Shown: positions 45,801 to 58,227, counted from the first letter of the stretch. The stretch is 64,000 bases of DNA from Mycobacterium sp. ENV421 (GCF_002887815.1 NZ_PDHO01000010.1:124001-188000), one strand, 5' to 3'. Translations and numbers: made by a program. The notes: generated by a model from the sequence alone, not told the origin.

Positions 45801-48800
45801 CGCACCGCGCCGTGCACGCGCAACCGGTCCACGCCGAGCGGCAGCAGCAGCGCGCCGGTGCCGGAGGCCTGTACGCCCGGGTGGGCCGCAACCGACTGGA
45901 AGCAGGCGTCCAGCAGTGCCGGGTGGACGCCGTACGAGGTCTGCTGGTTGCGGATCGAGGTCGGCAAGCCGATCTCGGCCAGCACCGTGTCCGCGTTCTC
46001 GTCGGCGGCGTTGACCGCCTGTAGCGCGGTGAACGCCGGGCCGAACTGGACGCCGCGGCCGTCGAACCACTGGCGAACCCCATCGCCGTCGGCGCGGGTG
46101 GGATGGGCGCTCTGCAGCGCATCCATGTCGTAGGGCTGCGGCTGCTCGTCGGCCTCGCGCGCGGTCAGTACCGCGCTGGCGCGTTGCTCACGCTCGCCGT
46201 CGATGTCGGTCTCCACGGTGAACTGCAGGACGCCGGGGCTTTCCGCCGAGGCGGTGGCGCTGACCGGGGTCAGGTCCTTGAGCAGCAGCATCGCGTCGAA
46301 CGTCACGTCGCGGACCTCGGCGTCGTCACCGAAAATGGTGCGCGCGGCGGCCAGTGCCATCTCGCAGTAGGCCGCGCCTGGCAGCGCAGCGACGTTGTTG
46401 ATCTGGTGATCGACCAGCCACGGGTGCGCGCCGGTGCCGACCTCGGCCGCCCAGGCGTGGCGCTCGGGCTCCTCCAGCAGGCGGACATGCGACCCCAGCA
46501 GCGGGTGGGCCGCGACCAGGTGGGCGCCACGGGTCTGGTTCTCCCCGCCGTCCGGGATCAGCACCAGGTTGCGGTGGGCCCAGGTGGGCAGCGGGGCATC
46601 GACGAGGCGGCCGACCGGGTAGAGCACCGAGAAGTCGACCTGCGCTCCGGCGGAGTACAGGTCACCGAGGAACTCGCCCATGCCGTGCGGCACGTCCTGG
46701 CCGCGTCGCATGCCTGCCAGCGCGGCGACGGAGATGTCCAGCGTGGCCGCGGTCTGGTCGATCGCGCGGATCAGCAGCGGGTGCGGGGACAGCTCTCCGA
46801 ACACCCGGAACCCGTCTTCCAGCGCGGTCTGCACGGCGGCCGAGAACCGGACCGTGTGGCGCAGGTTGTCCACCCAGTAGTCGGCGTCGCAGTACGGCTG
46901 CTCGCGCGGGTCGAAGGAGGTCGCCGAGTAATAGGGCACCTCGGGGGCCATCGGGCTGATGTCGTCGAGCATCTCGGACAGCTCGTCGAGGATGGGGTCG
47001 ACCTGCGGCGAATGCGACGCCACGTCGACGTTGACCTCGCGGGCCATGATCTCGCGGGCTTCCCAGCCCGCCACGATCCGGCGGACGGTCTCGGTGTCGC
47101 CACCGATCACCGTCGACTTGGGCGACGCCACGACGGCGACCACCACGTCCTCGATGCCCTGCTGTTCGAGTTCTTCACGGACCTGCTGCGCGGGCATCTC
47201 GACCGACGCCATCGCTCCCCCGCCGGCCAGTCGCAGGCACAGCAGCGATCGACGGCAGATGACCTTGACGCCGTCCTCCAGGGACAGCGCACCGGAGACG
47301 ACGGCGGCGGCGACCTCACCGAGTGAGTGGCCGATCACCGCGCCGGGCCGGACCCCGTAGGAGCGCATCGTGGCGGCCATCGCAACCTGCACCGCGAAGA
47401 TCGTGGGCTGGACTCGATGGATGCCCTCGACGGTCTCGGGAGCGGTCATCGCCTCGGTGACCGAGAAGTCGGATTCGGCGGCGATCAGTGGCTCGATCTC
47501 GGCGATCTTCGCGGCGAAGACCGGTTCGGTGGCCAGCAGGCCGGTGCCCATCGACGCCCACTGCGAGCCCTGCCCGGAGAAGATCCACACCGGGCCGCGG
47601 TCGTCCTGCCCGACGGCGGGCTGGAACGGGTCGTCGCCCTCGGCGACGTGGCGCAGGCCGGCGATCAGCTCGGCGCGATCGTCGGCGATGACCGAGGTGC
47701 GCAGCGGGCGGTGTCCGCGACGTCGGGCCAGCGTGTAGCCCAGGTCCCGCAGCGATAGGTCCTCGCCTGCGCTCTCGACCCAATCGGCAAGGCGCGCCGC
47801 GGTGTTGCGCAGCTGCTCCACCGAGCTCGAGCACACCGGGAAGACCAGCAGCTCCTTCGCGGCGTCGGGCTTGGCCGACTCGACGACCACGGGGGCCTCG
47901 GGGGCCTGCTCGAGAATCACGTGCACGTTGGTGCCCGACATGCCGTAGGACGAGACACCCGCGCGGCGCGGTCCACCGTCCTTGGGCCAGGGGATGTTCT
48001 CGGTCGGGACGAACATGCCCGTCTTGACCTTGGCGTTCTTCTCCGACAGCTGGGTGAAGTGCACGTTCTGCGGCACGACGCCGTGATGGACGGCCAGGAC
48101 GGCCTTCATCAGACCCAGGACGCCCGCCGCGGACTCGGCGTGGCCGAAGTTGCTCTTGACCGACGTCAGCGCACAGGGACCGTCGGTGCCGTAGACGGTG
48201 GAGACGCTGTTGAACTCGATGGTGTCCCCGACCGGTGTGCCGGTGCCGTGCGCCTCGACCATGCCCACGGTTGCGGGGTCGACACCGGCTGCGTCCAGTG
48301 CGGCCTGGAATACGGAGACCTGCGCGTCGCGCGACGGGGTCAGGATGTTCTCGGTGCGGCCGTCCTGATTGGAGGCGGTGCTCTTGATGACAGCCAGCAC
48401 CCGATCGCCGTCACTCTGGGCGTCGTCGAGCCGCTTGAGGACGACGATCCCGCAGCCTTCGGAGCGGACGAATCCGTCGGCGGCGACGTCGAAGGAGTGG
48501 CAGCGTCCGGTGGGCGACAGCATGCCCTGCCCCGACGACGAGGCGTAGAGGCGCTGATCCAGCATCAGCATCACGCCGCCGGCCAAGGCCATGTCGCTTT
48601 CGCCCTCGTGCAGGCTGCGGCAGGCCTGATGCACCGCGACCAGACTCGAGGAGCAGGCGGTGTCGGTGGTCAGCGCCGGGCCGTGCAGGCCGAGCGCGTG
48701 CGAGATGCGGCCCGAGGCCATGCTGAACGGGTTGCCGGTGAAGGCATAGGCCTGATCGAAGGCGCCGGCGTCGCTGGTGACCATGGCGTAGTCGTCGTGG

Positions 48801-49186
48801 GACATTCCGATGAAGACACCGGTGGACGTGCCGGACAGCGAGGACGGGGTGAAGCCCGCCTGCTCGACGGCCTCCCAGCTGGTTTCCAGCAGCACGCGGT
48901 GCTGCGGATCCATCGCGGTGGCCTCGCGCTCGTTGATGCCGAAGAAGTCGGGATCGAAACCGGTGACGTCGTCGATGAAGGCACCCCACTTCGACACCGA
49001 GCGGCCGGGCACGCCGGGCTCCGGGTCGTAGAGGTCGTCAGCATCCCACCGGTCGGCCGGAACTTCAGTGACCAGATCGGCGCCGTCGAGCAACGCTTCC
49101 CACAGCTTGTGAGGAGAGTCGATACCACCGGGCAACCGGCACGCCATGCCGACTACGGCAATGGGGGTGACAGATGTCTGACGCAC
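42899..49186 (-). CDS. Iterative type I polyketide synthase, Mas/Pks5-like
   Basis: 2095 aa, one complete reducing module: ketosynthase (about 8-430; Cys178 in [28 protein letters not shown]), acyltransferase (about 545-840; Ser621 in GHSLGE), dehydratase (about 910-1190; His in [14 protein letters not shown], where the usual HxxxG has Asn), enoylreductase (about 1440-1745; [15 protein letters not shown]), ketoreductase (about 1750-1960; [12 protein letters not shown] and YAAANSW) and an acyl carrier domain (Ser2048 in [11 protein letters not shown]). The order and size are those of mycocerosic-acid-synthase-like enzymes that build methyl-branched fatty acids from methylmalonyl-CoA. Locus position next to ileS points to Pks5. 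Methylmalonyl-CoA mutase genes lie 3 kb away. GTG start; upstream is a palindrome-containing leader. Confidence 0.93.
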   Translation of the reverse strand: MRQTSVTPIAVVGMACRLPGGIDSPHKLWEALLDGADLVTEVPADRWDADDLYDPEPGVPGRSVSKWGAFIDDVTGFDPDFFGINEREATAMDPQHRVLLETSWEAVEQAGFTPSSLSGTSTGVFIGMSHDDYAMVTSDAGAFDQAYAFTGNPFSMASGRISHALGLHGPALTTDTACSSSLVAVHQACRSLHEGESDMALAGGVMLMLDQRLYASSSGQGMLSPTGRCHSFDVAADGFVRSEGCGIVVLKRLDDAQSDGDRVLAVIKSTASNQDGRTENILTPSRDAQVSVFQAALDAAGVDPATVGMVEAHGTGTPVGDTIEFNSVSTVYGTDGPCALTSVKSNFGHAESAAGVLGLMKAVLAVHHGVVPQNVHFTQLSEKNAKVKTGMFVPTENIPWPKDGGPRRAGVSSYGMSGTNVHVILEQAPEAPVVVESAKPDAAKELLVFPVCSSSVEQLRNTAARLADWVESAGEDLSLRDLGYTLARRRGHRPLRTSVIADDRAELIAGLRHVAEGDDPFQPAVGQDDRGPVWIFSGQGSQWASMGTGLLATEPVFAAKIAEIEPLIAAESDFSVTEAMTAPETVEGIHRVQPTIFAVQVAMAATMRSYGVRPGAVIGHSLGEVAAAVVSGALSLEDGVKVICRRSLLCLRLAGGGAMASVEMPAQQVREELEQQGIEDVVVAVVASPKSTVIGGDTETVRRIVAGWEAREIMAREVNVDVASHSPQVDPILDELSEMLDDISPMAPEVPYYSATSFDPREQPYCDADYWVDNLRHTVRFSAAVQTALEDGFRVFGELSPHPLLIRAIDQTAATLDISVAALAGMRRGQDVPHGMGEFLGDLYSAGAQVDFSVLYPVGRLVDAPLPTWAHRNLVLIPDGGENQTRGAHLVAAHPLLGSHVRLLEEPERHAWAAEVGTGAHPWLVDHQINNVAALPGAAYCEMALAAARTIFGDDAEVRDVTFDAMLLLKDLTPVSATASAESPGVLQFTVETDIDGEREQRASAVLTAREADEQPQPYDMDALQSAHPTRADGDGVRQWFDGRGVQFGPAFTALQAVNAADENADTVLAEIGLPTSIRNQQTSYGVHPALLDACFQSVAAHPGVQASGTGALLLPLGVDRLRVHGAVRNARYCLTRVTSLDGSTVQADIDLLDDYGTVLFTVEGLRMGSGMSESNEGDRVLNERLLGIEWRRHQLAEVTQNNSATWLLVSTSDTVDLLASALTDALKLNDADVTTMSWPQQADHVGNAERLASYFAEGGFDNVVVVSPARIAGCPEEQMPLRGGEQVRHLVRIARELADTAGEPPRLHVVTRNAQTVLADDRPNLEQAGLRGLLRVIGAEYPQLRPSQIDVDDDVDAKLVARALLTGSEEDETAFRAGEWYSAHLFPSPLQPDERYTTVVDHSRDGMRLEIRVPGDMQTLELAAFDRIPPGPGQIEVAVTASSLNFADVLLAFGRYPSFEGLHPQLGIDFAGVVTAVGPDVTSHRVGDHVGGMSPNGCWGTFVTCDADVAVTLPSGLRDDQAAAVSTASATAWYSLVDLAKIKAGDKVLIHSATGGVGQAAIAIARHFGADIFATAGTEERRDILRGMGITNVYDSRSAAFGEEIRRDTDGYGVDIVLNSLTGASQRAGVDLLAFGGRFVEIGKKDIYGDTRLGLFPFRKNLSFYGVDLALMATTHPAQIRELLNTVYRMTAEGVLPQPETTHYPLADAATAIRVMGAAEHTGKLLLSVPKVGHSSVVVPPEQAKVFRRDGSYIITGGLGGLGLFLASKMADAGCGRIVLNSRSEPKPEALVEIERMRAAGTQVEVVSGDIALSETVDRLVTVATATGMAVRGVLHAAAVVEDAILPNITDELIDRDWAPKVYGAWHLHRATTAQPLDWFCSFSSAAALMGSPGQGAYAAANSWLDGFTHWRRSQGLPATAIAWAAWDQIGAGKHLAASGDTTMISPDEGARAFEALLRHDRAYSGYAPMIGTPWLTDLAARSPFAEAFKASGDRPADTSTFRAELHELPVEEWPTRVRRLVSEQLSLILRRSIDPDRPISEYGLDSLGNLELRTRIETETGIRVRSMDITTVRSLAESLCETLAGVITSAASR

Positions 49187-49202
49187 GTCCGCTCACACCT
49201 CT

Positions 49203-49218
49203 CTTGGCACTTGCCAAG
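49203..49218 (-). promoter_or_regulatory. Inverted repeat in the pks leader
   Basis: CTTGGCA-CT-TGCCAAG, 7-bp perfect arms, 16 bp upstream of the pks GTG. It could be an operator or, in RNA, a hairpin next to the ribosome site. Confidence 0.45.
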
Positions 49219-50019
49219 GCAACCCAACCCGACCTTGTCGCTCCGCGCGCCACGTCAAAGTTGCCAATGTCCTCGGTAGCCTAGCTGTTTTTCGTTAAGT
49301 GCGCGACAAATGTTTCGAGTTTTTGATTAGGGTTTGGGCAAAGTGACCTTTGGCCCTGAGGGGTTGGCTGGTCCGGCGCATATCTGATTGCTGTCCATTC
49401 CCTCGCGGCACCCGACAAGACAGCTGCAGCGCTTTATCGAGAGATTCTAAAAATCGGTCCTACCTGCACCTTTGCAAACTCTTTGCCATCTGGGCAAACC
49501 CTCGCGCACCGCCGACAACCCCGTTCTGAGGGCCAAGTGCGAAGTTGCAGGGTGTTTACTATCGCAATACAGTCACGATTTGGCATCGGAGGCGTTATAG
49601 CAAATTTAGGATATGGGGTCACCGGAAAAGCCTCCACGCCGAATCCGAATTGCCTGCCAACCACCATTCAATAATGCCGCACGTCGCACTCAGCCGTGCC
49701 CTGGAGCTGCGTGATAGCGTGGCGTCCCTGAGAGTTTCCGCTACCGCGCCTCAGCATCAGAAAACCCTCTAGCCTGCAGCTACCGTTCCGTTACACAGGA
49801 GATGGCTACTAACCTGAGAGTAGGCTGAGATTTCGATATCAGAAACCTCGAAAACGTGATTCAGGCCACATTTACTCGTCGGCAGAGGTGTCAATTCCAC
49901 CTTCACTGATATTTCGCAGCGTGAGGCAGCAAACGGTTCTGGATAAATGACCGGCTATTCGCAGATAATTGGCGAACTTTTCCCAGAACAGAATCTTTAG
50001 CGCGGTTCAGCCGCTACCC

Positions 50020-50035
50020 GGTGACATTTATCACC
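50020..50035. promoter_or_regulatory. CRP-like binding site candidate
   Basis: GGTGACATTTATCACC: GTGA-N6-TCAC, the half-sites and spacing of CRP-family regulators (Rv3676 type in mycobacteria). It is in the 1-kb non-coding region, far from both flanking gene starts, so a target transcript is not evident. Confidence 0.4.
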
Positions 50036-50196
50036 CGTTTAAGGGCGTCTTGTGAACTCCCTGTGAAAGTTAGCTGGAGCCCCGACCGGGGACGTTTGGC
50101 GAGGCCGGCGTCGGTGCCGTGGAACCCTCCGACCAGGCAACTTCCCGAACATCGGGGTTTCATAGCAAGGGCTCAGAACGGTGATGTGACGCGGAG

Positions 50197-51465
50197 CTAA
50201 CCCGCGACGACCCCCGACATCGGCCGCGGGAAGCGAGCACCGAACTCGGCGACCGGCACGAAGCCGTGCTTGCGAGCCGACGCGGCGCCGCGCCGGATCA
50301 GTGCGGCCGTTGTCACGAAGCCAGCCTGGTCAGCCAGCACGAAGGGGGTCAGCAGCCGGTTGTGTACGAAACTGAATGACAACCCCGCCTCCGGAATTGC
50401 CCAGCCGAGCGACCCGCCGAGTCCGACATGACCGAAGCCGGGCAGCACGCCCGGAATGGGCAGTGCGTGATAGCCGAGGTGGAATGCCAGCGGCAGGATC
50501 AAATTGCGATCCGGGGTGAGATTGCGCCGGCCCGTCAGGCCGGCCACCAATTCCGCGGACAGGAAGCGCTTGCCGTCGATCTCGCCGCCGTTGGCGATGG
50601 CGCCGTACATACGGGCCAGGCTGCGTGCCGTCGCGACCCCGTTGGCCGCCGGCAGCTCGCTGTCCAGCAACGGCATGGCGCCCTGGACCGTCGACCGCAT
50701 GCCGGGGAAGTACATGGAGCCGAAGATGGCAGACAGCTCGAAGGCCGCGATCCTGGGCGCGACGCTGTTGAAGAACGGGTTCGGGATGTTCATCTGCGGC
50801 CCGATGATCGACGCCGCTTTCGTCGGTGCGCCCGCCGGCGGGCGGCCCAGGTGGATCCCGTCGGTGTCGAGCGGTGCGGCCACCTCGGTGCGGATCAGCT
50901 CACGCATCCCGATCCCGGTGACCGCACGCGCCAGCCCGGACAGCAGCCAGCCGTAGGTGAGCGCGTGGTACGCGGGCTTGCCGAAATTCCGGCCGACCGG
51001 CGCCGCCGCGATGCGCTCCTCCATGACCACATGGTCGAGCAGGTCGCGCCTGCGCACTCCTCGCAGATGTGCCAGACCGGCGCGGTGCTGCATCATGTCG
51101 CGCACGGTGATCGCGGACTTGCCGTTGGCGCCGAACTCCGGCCAGTACTCGGCCACGGGTGCGTCGTAGTCGATGAGGCCGCGGTCGACGAGCCGGTGGA
51201 TGACGGTCGAGGCCACACCCTTGGTCGCCGAGAACACCATCGCGCCGGTGTCGGCCGACCAGCGCTGCCGTCCCCGTCGGTCCGACCAACCGGTCCAGAC
51301 ATCGACCACCGGCTGCCCATCGAGGTAGACCGCCAGCGCGCCGCCCCCGAACCGGGGATGCGGGAACATCGCGGAGAAATTGCGCAACGCCCAGGCGAAG
51401 TGCGGATCTGCGGCGCCCTGCAGCCCGTGGGGCAGTGCGTCGTGTCCGAGAATCGCCTGAGTCAC
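50197..51465 (-). CDS. Beta-lactamase-fold esterase, LipL-like
   Basis: 422 aa serine hydrolase of esterase family VIII (beta-lactamase/class C fold), corresponding to M. tuberculosis LipL (Rv1497). Nucleophile motif SATK in MVFSATKGVAS, Tyr in YHALTYGWL, and the GHVGLGG block in place of the KTG box. It hydrolyses short-chain esters in known homologues; real penicillinase activity is unlikely. The start is uncertain: GTG 51465 is favoured because TAAATT stands 7 nt before it on the minus strand (leaderless), while GTG 51492 would add nine residues. Confidence 0.85.
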   Translation of the reverse strand: MTQAILGHDALPHGLQGAADPHFAWALRNFSAMFPHPRFGGGALAVYLDGQPVVDVWTGWSDRRGRQRWSADTGAMVFSATKGVASTVIHRLVDRGLIDYDAPVAEYWPEFGANGKSAITVRDMMQHRAGLAHLRGVRRRDLLDHVVMEERIAAAPVGRNFGKPAYHALTYGWLLSGLARAVTGIGMRELIRTEVAAPLDTDGIHLGRPPAGAPTKAASIIGPQMNIPNPFFNSVAPRIAAFELSAIFGSMYFPGMRSTVQGAMPLLDSELPAANGVATARSLARMYGAIANGGEIDGKRFLSAELVAGLTGRRNLTPDRNLILPLAFHLGYHALPIPGVLPGFGHVGLGGSLGWAIPEAGLSFSFVHNRLLTPFVLADQAGFVTTAALIRRGAASARKHGFVPVAEFGARFPRPMSGVVAG

Positions 51466-51497
51466 AGCTGAGAATTTAATCGGTCTAAGCACACCTG

Positions 51498-51521
51498 TAA
51501 CAAATTGTTGCCATTTTGTTA
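51498..51521. promoter_or_regulatory. AT-rich inverted repeat upstream of the LipL-like gene
   Basis: TAACAAA-N10-TTTGTTA between the meaB stop and the esterase start. Its left arm lies about where the -35 element of the esterase promoter should be, so it is a plausible operator; it is also past the end of meaB and could be part of a weak terminator. Confidence 0.4.
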
Positions 51522-51538
51522 GCTTGACGCGCGGGGCG

Positions 51539-52518
51539 TCAGTTTGACTGGTCGGCCGCGTTGAGGATTCGCTGCGCGGCCAGCGCGGGGGTCAACTCAC
51601 CGTCGCGCACCTGACGCTCGATCTCGGCGCGCTGCGCCCGCACGGCCGGATGGTTCAGCACCCGGTCGAGGACCGCGTCGCGCACCATCGACCACGTCCA
51701 GTCCACCTGCTGCGCGCGCCGGCGGGCGTCGAACTCGCCCGCCTTGGTCAACACGTCGCGGTGTTGGCACACCGTGTCCCACATCTCCCGCAGCCCGGTA
51801 CCCTCCACCGCGCTCATCGTCAAAACTGGTGGGCGCCAGAGTGTTTCACGGGGATAGATCAACCGTATCGCGGCGGTCAGCTCACGAGCGGCCGCCTTGG
51901 CCTCGGTCGCGTGCTTCCCGTCGGCCTTGTTGACCACGACGATGTCGGCGAGTTCCAGCACACCCTTCTTGATGCCCTGAAGCTGGTCGCCGGTGCGGGC
52001 CAGGGTGAGGAAGACGAAGGTGTCGACCATGTTGGCGACGGCCACCTCGGACTGCCCGACGCCGACGGTTTCGACCAGGATCACGTCGAATCCGGCGGCC
52101 TCGACGAGCACCACCGTCTCCCGGGTCGCCTTGGCCACCCCGCCCAGCGTCCCCGAGGTGGGCGACGGCCGGATGTAGGCGTCCGGGTGCACGGCGAGCT
52201 TCGCCATCCGGGTCTTGTCGCCCAGAATCGAGCCGCCGGTGCGCGTGGACGAGGGGTCGACGGCCAGCACCGCGACCCGGTGCCCCTGCTCGATGAGGTA
52301 CATCCCCAGCGCCTCGATGGTGGTCGACTTGCCCACCCCGGGGACGCCGGTGATCCCGACGTGAAGCGCCTTCCCCGCATCGGGCATCAGCTCCAGGAGC
52401 AGCTGCTGGGCCTGATCGCGGTGATCGGCGCGGGTCGACTCGACCAGCGTGATGGCCCGCGACAGCGCTGCACGATCGCCGCCGCGGATCGCCTCGGCCA
52501 GTCCGGGGATGTCGGGCA

Positions 52519-52519
<1 letters not shown>
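51539..52519 (-). CDS. meaB: Methylmalonyl-CoA mutase-associated GTPase MeaB
   Basis: 326 aa G3E-family P-loop GTPase that gates adenosylcobalamin delivery and protects methylmalonyl-CoA mutase. Walker A GVPGVGKS, then AVDPSSTRTGGSILGDKTRM and the base-recognition NKAD. The C-terminal dimer helix (RAQRAEIERQVRDGELTPALAAQRIL) is typical. Starts in a TGATG overlap with mutB. It corresponds to Rv1496, sometimes labelled ArgK-like kinase, an outdated name. Confidence 0.94.
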
Positions 52520-54774
<2,255 letters not shown>

Positions 54775-54777
54775 GGA

Positions 54778-56619
54778 TCAGGCCCCCAATCGGGTGAGCA
54801 GGGACGAAAGCGCTTCGATCGCATCGATTTTCGCGGTCAGGTAGCCGTCGGGACGAGCGGCGGCAGGCACGTCGGAGACCGCCTTCTCCGGGCCGGCCAG
54901 GTAGACCTGGGTCAGACCCGCGGCCCGCGCGGCCGCCACCACATCGGAGACGTCGGTGCCGTAGCGGGCGTCGGTGCCGCAGAGCACCCCGACCGAGGCG
55001 CCGCTGTCGGTGACGGCGGCGCCGACAGTCACGGCATCGACGGTGCCGGGGTTGACGGTTTCGATCCCGCCGGAGGCCAGCAGGTTGGCCGCGAACGTCG
55101 CACGGATGTTGTTCTCGGCCAGCGGGCCCAGCGGCAGCAACAGCACCTGCGGGCGAGCGCCGGTGCGGTCGAGGAAGGCGTCGGAGCGGTCTCGCAGCTC
55201 CTCGAACCCGGCCGCGTAGCGCCGGACGGTGTCCGACGAGTTGTAGTGCGGCAGCGGCGGTTCGGCGAGATTCGGGAACTCATTGATTCCAGTCACCGGT
55301 GTCCGTCGGTGGGCGATGTCGTCGGCCCGGCGCGCCCGTACCTGCTCGATCTGCTCGGCGACATGGTCGACCGCCGCGGTGAATCCGCCCCGGGACTCGA
55401 TGTCCTGGAAGTGCGACCAGGCTTGTGCGGCAAGATTTCCGGTGAGGTCCTCGACGTACCAGGAACCGCCGGCCGGATCGAGGACCCGCCCGACATGGGA
55501 CTCCTCCAGCAGCAACAGCTGGGTGTTGCGAGCGATACGGCGGGCGAAGCCGGCGCTGATCCCGGGGAAACCGCTGGGGATCGCGACGTCGAACGGCAGC
55601 ACCGTGACGGTGTCCGCTCCCCCGACCCCGGCGCCGAAGGCCGCCAGCGTGGTGCGGAGCATGTTCACCCACGGGTCGCGCTGGGTCATCATCGGCAGCG
55701 AGGTGACCGCATGCACGGTGGCGGCTCCGCTGTCCGGGTGGCCGAGGACGTCGGCGATCCGGGCCCAGAGTTGGCGGGCCGCACGGAATTTCGCGATCGT
55801 CAGGAACTGGTCGTCGTCGGCCACCAGCCGAAAGCTGATCTGGCGCAGCGCGTCCGAAACCTCGACGCCCGCGTCGGCCAGGGCCCGCACGTACTCGACC
55901 GCGGCCCCCAGCGCACCGGCGAGTTCCCACGCAGCGTTGGCGCCGCGGTTGTGGAACGCCGGTCCGTCGACGGTGATCGCGCGCACGCCCGGGGTGCCCG
56001 CCACGTTCGCGGCGACGCGGGCGACCTCATCGAGGGCAGGGGCCTCGGCGCCGCTGAGCGGCGCGGTCAGTGGGTCGGCACCCAGGTCGATCGACATCGT
56101 GGCGCGTTGGGCGTCGTCGGCGCCGGCGATCAGGGTCAGCACCGCCTCGGCGGCGGCGGCGAACTGCGCCCCGGCGTCCAGGATCACCGGCGCGAGCTCG
56201 AGGAAGACCCCCTCCAGCAGCCGGTCCAAATCGGTGGGGGCGACGCCGGTGTCACCGACGCGCAGCACCAGCGCGCTGACACCGTCGCCGAGGGCACCCA
56301 GCACCGCGGCGTTGCCGTCGGCGACCGTGCCGGAAACGCCGGGCCCGCCGAACACTTCGGCGACTTTCCAGCCTGAGACCACATCGCGGTGGGCGTCGCC
56401 GCCGCGGACGAAGGGCCAAGTGCCGGGCAACGGGGATTCGGGCAGCGCATCGAGTGCGGTGTAGAGGGGCCGGATCGCAAAGCCCTCGTAAGTGGGTGAG
56501 TCCAGCAGACTTTCGGGCTCGGCGGGCAGATCCGCCGGGTCCTTCCGGCTGCTCTTGGCCAGCACGCCGGCCACCGCGGTCCGCCAGCGGGCGCGGCCTT
56601 CCTCAACCTCTACTGACAC
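54778..56619 (-). CDS. mutA: Methylmalonyl-CoA mutase small (beta) subunit
   Basis: 613 aa, a catalytically silent partner of MutB: same barrel ([45 protein letters not shown]) but the DxHxxG cobalamin motif is missing in the C-terminal domain. The GTG at 56619 is chosen because AGGAG lies 7 nt before it and the product (VSVEVEEGRARWRTAV) fits the family length; a reading frame 17 codons longer has no support. First gene of mutA-mutB-meaB. Confidence 0.95.
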   Translation of the reverse strand: MSVEVEEGRARWRTAVAGVLAKSSRKDPADLPAEPESLLDSPTYEGFAIRPLYTALDALPESPLPGTWPFVRGGDAHRDVVSGWKVAEVFGGPGVSGTVADGNAAVLGALGDGVSALVLRVGDTGVAPTDLDRLLEGVFLELAPVILDAGAQFAAAAEAVLTLIAGADDAQRATMSIDLGADPLTAPLSGAEAPALDEVARVAANVAGTPGVRAITVDGPAFHNRGANAAWELAGALGAAVEYVRALADAGVEVSDALRQISFRLVADDDQFLTIAKFRAARQLWARIADVLGHPDSGAATVHAVTSLPMMTQRDPWVNMLRTTLAAFGAGVGGADTVTVLPFDVAIPSGFPGISAGFARRIARNTQLLLLEESHVGRVLDPAGGSWYVEDLTGNLAAQAWSHFQDIESRGGFTAAVDHVAEQIEQVRARRADDIAHRRTPVTGINEFPNLAEPPLPHYNSSDTVRRYAAGFEELRDRSDAFLDRTGARPQVLLLPLGPLAENNIRATFAANLLASGGIETVNPGTVDAVTVGAAVTDSGASVGVLCGTDARYGTDVSDVVAAARAAGLTQVYLAGPEKAVSDVPAAARPDGYLTAKIDAIEALSSLLTRLGA

Positions 56620-56779
56620 CGGCAACTCCTGTTGTCGCAGCATGGGGCAGCCCGTCGCGGGACCAGCCATCAGACCATCAGGCTAAATGATCACTCCAGC
56701 AGTGACGTGGCCGACTACGGCTACCCGTCGGTAACCGGCGTCGCACCCGGCGCGTTCTCACCCGGGGGCCGTAACCTTG

Positions 56780-57490
56780 GTGAACGTGACGTCGAAGACC
56801 CGCAGCACGTGGCGCAGTGTGCGCTCAGCGGTGATCTCCACGGCGCGCCAGGTATCCCGGACGCGCCTCGTCGTCACCGCGGTCGCCGCTGTGATCCTCG
56901 TCGCAGTGGTGTTGCTGGTGCCGCTGCCGACCGCGGTGCAGCTGCGGGACTGGGCAACGTCGCTCGGCGTCTGGTTCCCGCTGGCCTTTTTCGCCGCCCA
57001 CATCGTCGTCACGGTGTTCCCGTTCCCGCGCACCGCGTTCACCCTGGCCGCCGGCCTGTTGTTCGGTCCCGCGCTGGGCGTGGGGATCGCGGTGGTGGCC
57101 AGTGCGCTCAGCGCGCTGCTCGCACTACTGCTGGTGCGCGCCTTGGGCTGGCAGTTCAGCAAGCTGGTCAGCCACCCGGCCCTCGAGTCGGTGGATGCCC
57201 GGCTGCGCGCGCGCGGCTGGCAGGCGATCTTCTCGCTGCGGATGATCCCCGCCGTACCGTTCTCGGTGCTGAACTATGCCGCCGGCGCATCGGCCGTGCG
57301 GGTGATGCCGTACCTCTGGGCGACGTTGGCCGGCCTGATCCCGGGCACCACCGCGGTGGTGTTCCTGGGTGATGCCCTCACCGGCAACATCAGCCCGCTG
57401 CTGGTGTTGGTGTCGGTGTGCACGGCGGCCGTCGGTATCGCGGGCCTGGTGTACGAGGTCCGGACCCATCGGCGAAGCCATGCCAACTAG
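56780..57490 (+). CDS. TVP38/TMEM64-family (DedA-like) membrane protein
   Basis: 236 aa, about six membrane helices, corresponding to Rv1491c. VTT-domain features: VFPFPRTAFTLAAGLLFGPALG and the re-entrant SLRMIPAVPFSVLNYAAGAS, then LWATLAGLIPGTTAVVFLGD. These proteins are linked to lipid scrambling or flipping. The start is uncertain: GTG 56780 is used, TTG 56777 and GTG 56786 are alternatives, the last well placed after TAACCT at 56772 for leaderless expression. Ends 4 bp inside the converging gene. Confidence 0.85.
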   Translation: MNVTSKTRSTWRSVRSAVISTARQVSRTRLVVTAVAAVILVAVVLLVPLPTAVQLRDWATSLGVWFPLAFFAAHIVVTVFPFPRTAFTLAAGLLFGPALGVGIAVVASALSALLALLLVRALGWQFSKLVSHPALESVDARLRARGWQAIFSLRMIPAVPFSVLNYAAGASAVRVMPYLWATLAGLIPGTTAVVFLGDALTGNISPLLVLVSVCTAAVGIAGLVYEVRTHRRSHAN

Positions 57491-58227
57491 CGGGGCACGG
57501 CGGCCGGGTGCCCTCGAAGCAGCTGCTCGATCCGATCCAACAACTGGGTCGGATCTGCACCGGCGCCGTCGTGCCACGTCACGAGGGCGCCGTACAGGTT
57601 GATCGGCTCCACGGTCAGTTGTAAACCGAGCATCACTGTCTGGGGAGCGTCGGTGGTCGAATCGCCGTGGCGGTAGGCGATCTCGACCTGCAAAGCCTTG
57701 GCTCCGTTGACCGAGTTCGCGATCCATTTAGGCGTGATCGCCTCGACCTGATCCCGTGTGAGCTCGCCGGGCCGGATCTTGGGGTCGGCGACCCTGATGG
57801 TCAACGTCGACGGTGTGAAGCGCAATGAGCATCTGTTCCACATGCGGAAAGTGGCATAGGTCGCGAGGAGCGTCGAGAGGAGAAGGAGTATGCCGACGAA
57901 TCGAAGCCACACTGGATTGCCAGGCACATACCCCGCATAAATGCCGGCGATCCCCATCAACGGAAGCGCGAAGTTCAACAGATAGGCGCTTGCCTCATAC
58001 CAAGGAAGGTACCGGCAGACAATGTCGTCGGACGTTCGAGTGACACCCGCCCGCATTATGCGGCGTTTGCCCACGACACCGAAACTCGCGGCGCAGAGAC
58101 CAAGTACAGCCCAATACCACGCCATCCCTCTCAGAAATGCCAACACGGTCAGGAGTCCGAGCGCGACGCTGAAGCCGACCCGAAGCACCCCCGGCCACCG
58201 CCGATTAGTCCCGCTACCGACTGCCAT
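57487..58227 (-). CDS. Four-helix membrane protein with soluble C-terminal domain; candidate immunity protein
   Basis: 246 aa. Two hydrophobic pairs make four helices (about 14-34, 36-52, 80-103, 106-127), followed by a soluble domain with TLTIRVADPKIRPGELTRDQVEAITP, resembling a PH-like cytoplasmic domain. No named family. GGAGG 7 nt before the ATG; it overlaps the LpqN-like gene by 14 bp and is last in the WXG100 operon. Because the operon encodes a probable membrane-inserting effector, a polytopic protein here could be its immunity factor, as for staphylococcal TspA/TsaI; this is inference. Confidence 0.6.
   Translation of the reverse strand: MAVGSGTNRRWPGVLRVGFSVALGLLTVLAFLRGMAWYWAVLGLCAASFGVVGKRRIMRAGVTRTSDDIVCRYLPWYEASAYLLNFALPLMGIAGIYAGYVPGNPVWLRFVGILLLLSTLLATYATFRMWNRCSLRFTPSTLTIRVADPKIRPGELTRDQVEAITPKWIANSVNGAKALQVEIAYRHGDSTTDAPQTVMLGLQLTVEPINLYGALVTWHDGAGADPTQLLDRIEQLLRGHPAAVPR

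Larger units (their letters stand above)
49187..50196. other. 1-kb non-coding region upstream of pks, lower GC
   Basis: No reading frame here shows a domain, plausible codon use or ribosome site; the longest are about 75 codons and mutually overlapping. Base composition is markedly lower in GC than the coding neighbours. It contains several dyads: GGGCAAAG/CTTTGGCCC at 49336-49356, TTTGCC/GGCAAA at 49482-49498, TTTC/GAAA around GATATC near 49830, and a GTGA-N6-TCAC site near 50020. GGGCAAA occurs at 49336 and 49492. It may be an extended regulatory region of pks, hide a small RNA, or be a remnant of lost DNA. Confidence 0.55.

Noticed and set aside
49434..49674. Small open frames in the non-coding region upstream of pks
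   Set aside because: No ribosome site, no domain, and frames on both strands overlap each other.
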